In this document: one piece after another, positions 63,805 through 64,000 of the stretch | Layout of the letters: each line of letters starts with the position of its first letter | Position numbering within the stretch: position 1 is the first letter of the stretch | NCBI GenBank assembly: GCA_030323885.1 | Contig: CM059199.1 | Location: forward strand, 38,634,590 to 38,698,589 | Source of the DNA: Branchipolynoe longqiensis | Lineage: Eukaryota > Annelida > Polychaeta > Phyllodocida > Polynoidae | Direction: 5' to 3' | Length of the DNA: 64,000 nucleotides | Notes under the pieces: model-generated | The model's input: only the letters and a program-made list of their open reading frames with translations | Told to the model about the DNA's origin: nothing | The model's database searches: none | Program-made: the position numbers and the translations under genes

Positions 63805-63962
63805 CATTGACATCTCAGACAAGAAGGCACACAGACAGGTAGGCATGGCCAGGGTGATTACATATGGCAGCCTAGGTAGGATAATGGTTATCACGTTTGT
63901 CCTGGAATGGCAAGAAGTGTGTAGGTAAAACATGTCCCCCTTTTCATCACCCCCACGACAAC
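63805..63962 (+). repeat. SINE-A copy, degenerate
   Basis: Leader GACATCTCAGACAAGAAGGC, head CCTAGGTAGGATAATGGTTA and TTTTCATCACCCCCACGAC. It abuts the truncated 5' end of the LINE. Confidence 0.75.
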
Positions 63963-64000
63963 AATACAATCACGATAGCCTGATCTATTACTCAATGTCA

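Overview
This window looks like intergenic DNA from a repeat-rich invertebrate nuclear genome, most likely a mollusc. The reasons are several tRNA-derived SINE families of the type common in molluscan genomes (one with the tail ACGTCCTAGCAACATCTAAGG, one with the tail CATCGTTAAATAAA), LINE and Ty3/Gypsy fragments, many MITE-like inverted-repeat elements, and long strand-asymmetric CT-, CACCC- and G-rich arrays. I found no host protein-coding exon I can defend and no real tRNA, rRNA or CRISPR locus. Almost all long open frames are artefacts of low-complexity or tandem arrays. Family labels used below (SINE-A to SINE-D, LTR-1, LTR-2, Rep-K, Rep-X, TIR elements A to E) are mine.

Layout. 0-7.4 kb: SINEs with two LTR-like copies, a 467-bp insertion inside SINE-C at the very start, and an ACCGGAC-type minisatellite. 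7.4-9.4 kb: pyrimidine-rich arrays. 10.3-11.1 kb: a GC-rich stretch with CCAAT boxes, a TATA-like site and nuclear-receptor-type motifs, the only candidate host regulatory region. 11.3-14.0 kb: a TIR element with a TAA target duplication and a 1.86-kb composite bounded by 18-bp inverted repeats. 14.0-16.7 kb: a satellite with an exact 130-bp period and a 260-bp dimer, interrupted by a MITE. 16.7-29.1 kb: SINEs, LINE tails and decamer (TTCAACTAYG) arrays. 29.9-31.0 kb: CACCC arrays. 31.06-34.05 kb: four TIR elements, two of them nested, with shared ends but very different repetitive interiors. 34.8-38.0 kb: TTAA-flanked MITEs and a SINE split by an LTR. 39.9-42.0 kb: a second decamer array and an inverted copy of Rep-X.

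43.87-47.95 kb holds a decayed, 5'-truncated Ty3/Gypsy element on the minus strand with recognisable nucleocapsid, protease, reverse transcriptase, RNase H, integrase, polypurine tract and 3' LTR. 49.3-53.5 kb is dominated by 11-bp and 75-bp tandem arrays and a purine tract set inside AT-rich palindromic DNA. 54.7-55.5 kb is a CACCC array. 56.9-57.4 kb is a CR1-like LINE C-terminus. 61.7-63.8 kb is a 5'-truncated LINE (RT plus RNase H, minus strand) broken by one nonsense codon.

The gene fragments form no pathway. They are independent transposon remnants. The most interesting material is the family of elements ending in CCTGTCACAYTACG (11.3 kb and 31-34 kb), the TTAA-flanked MITEs that share a 205-bp internal repeat with a distant locus, and the repeated decamer modules.
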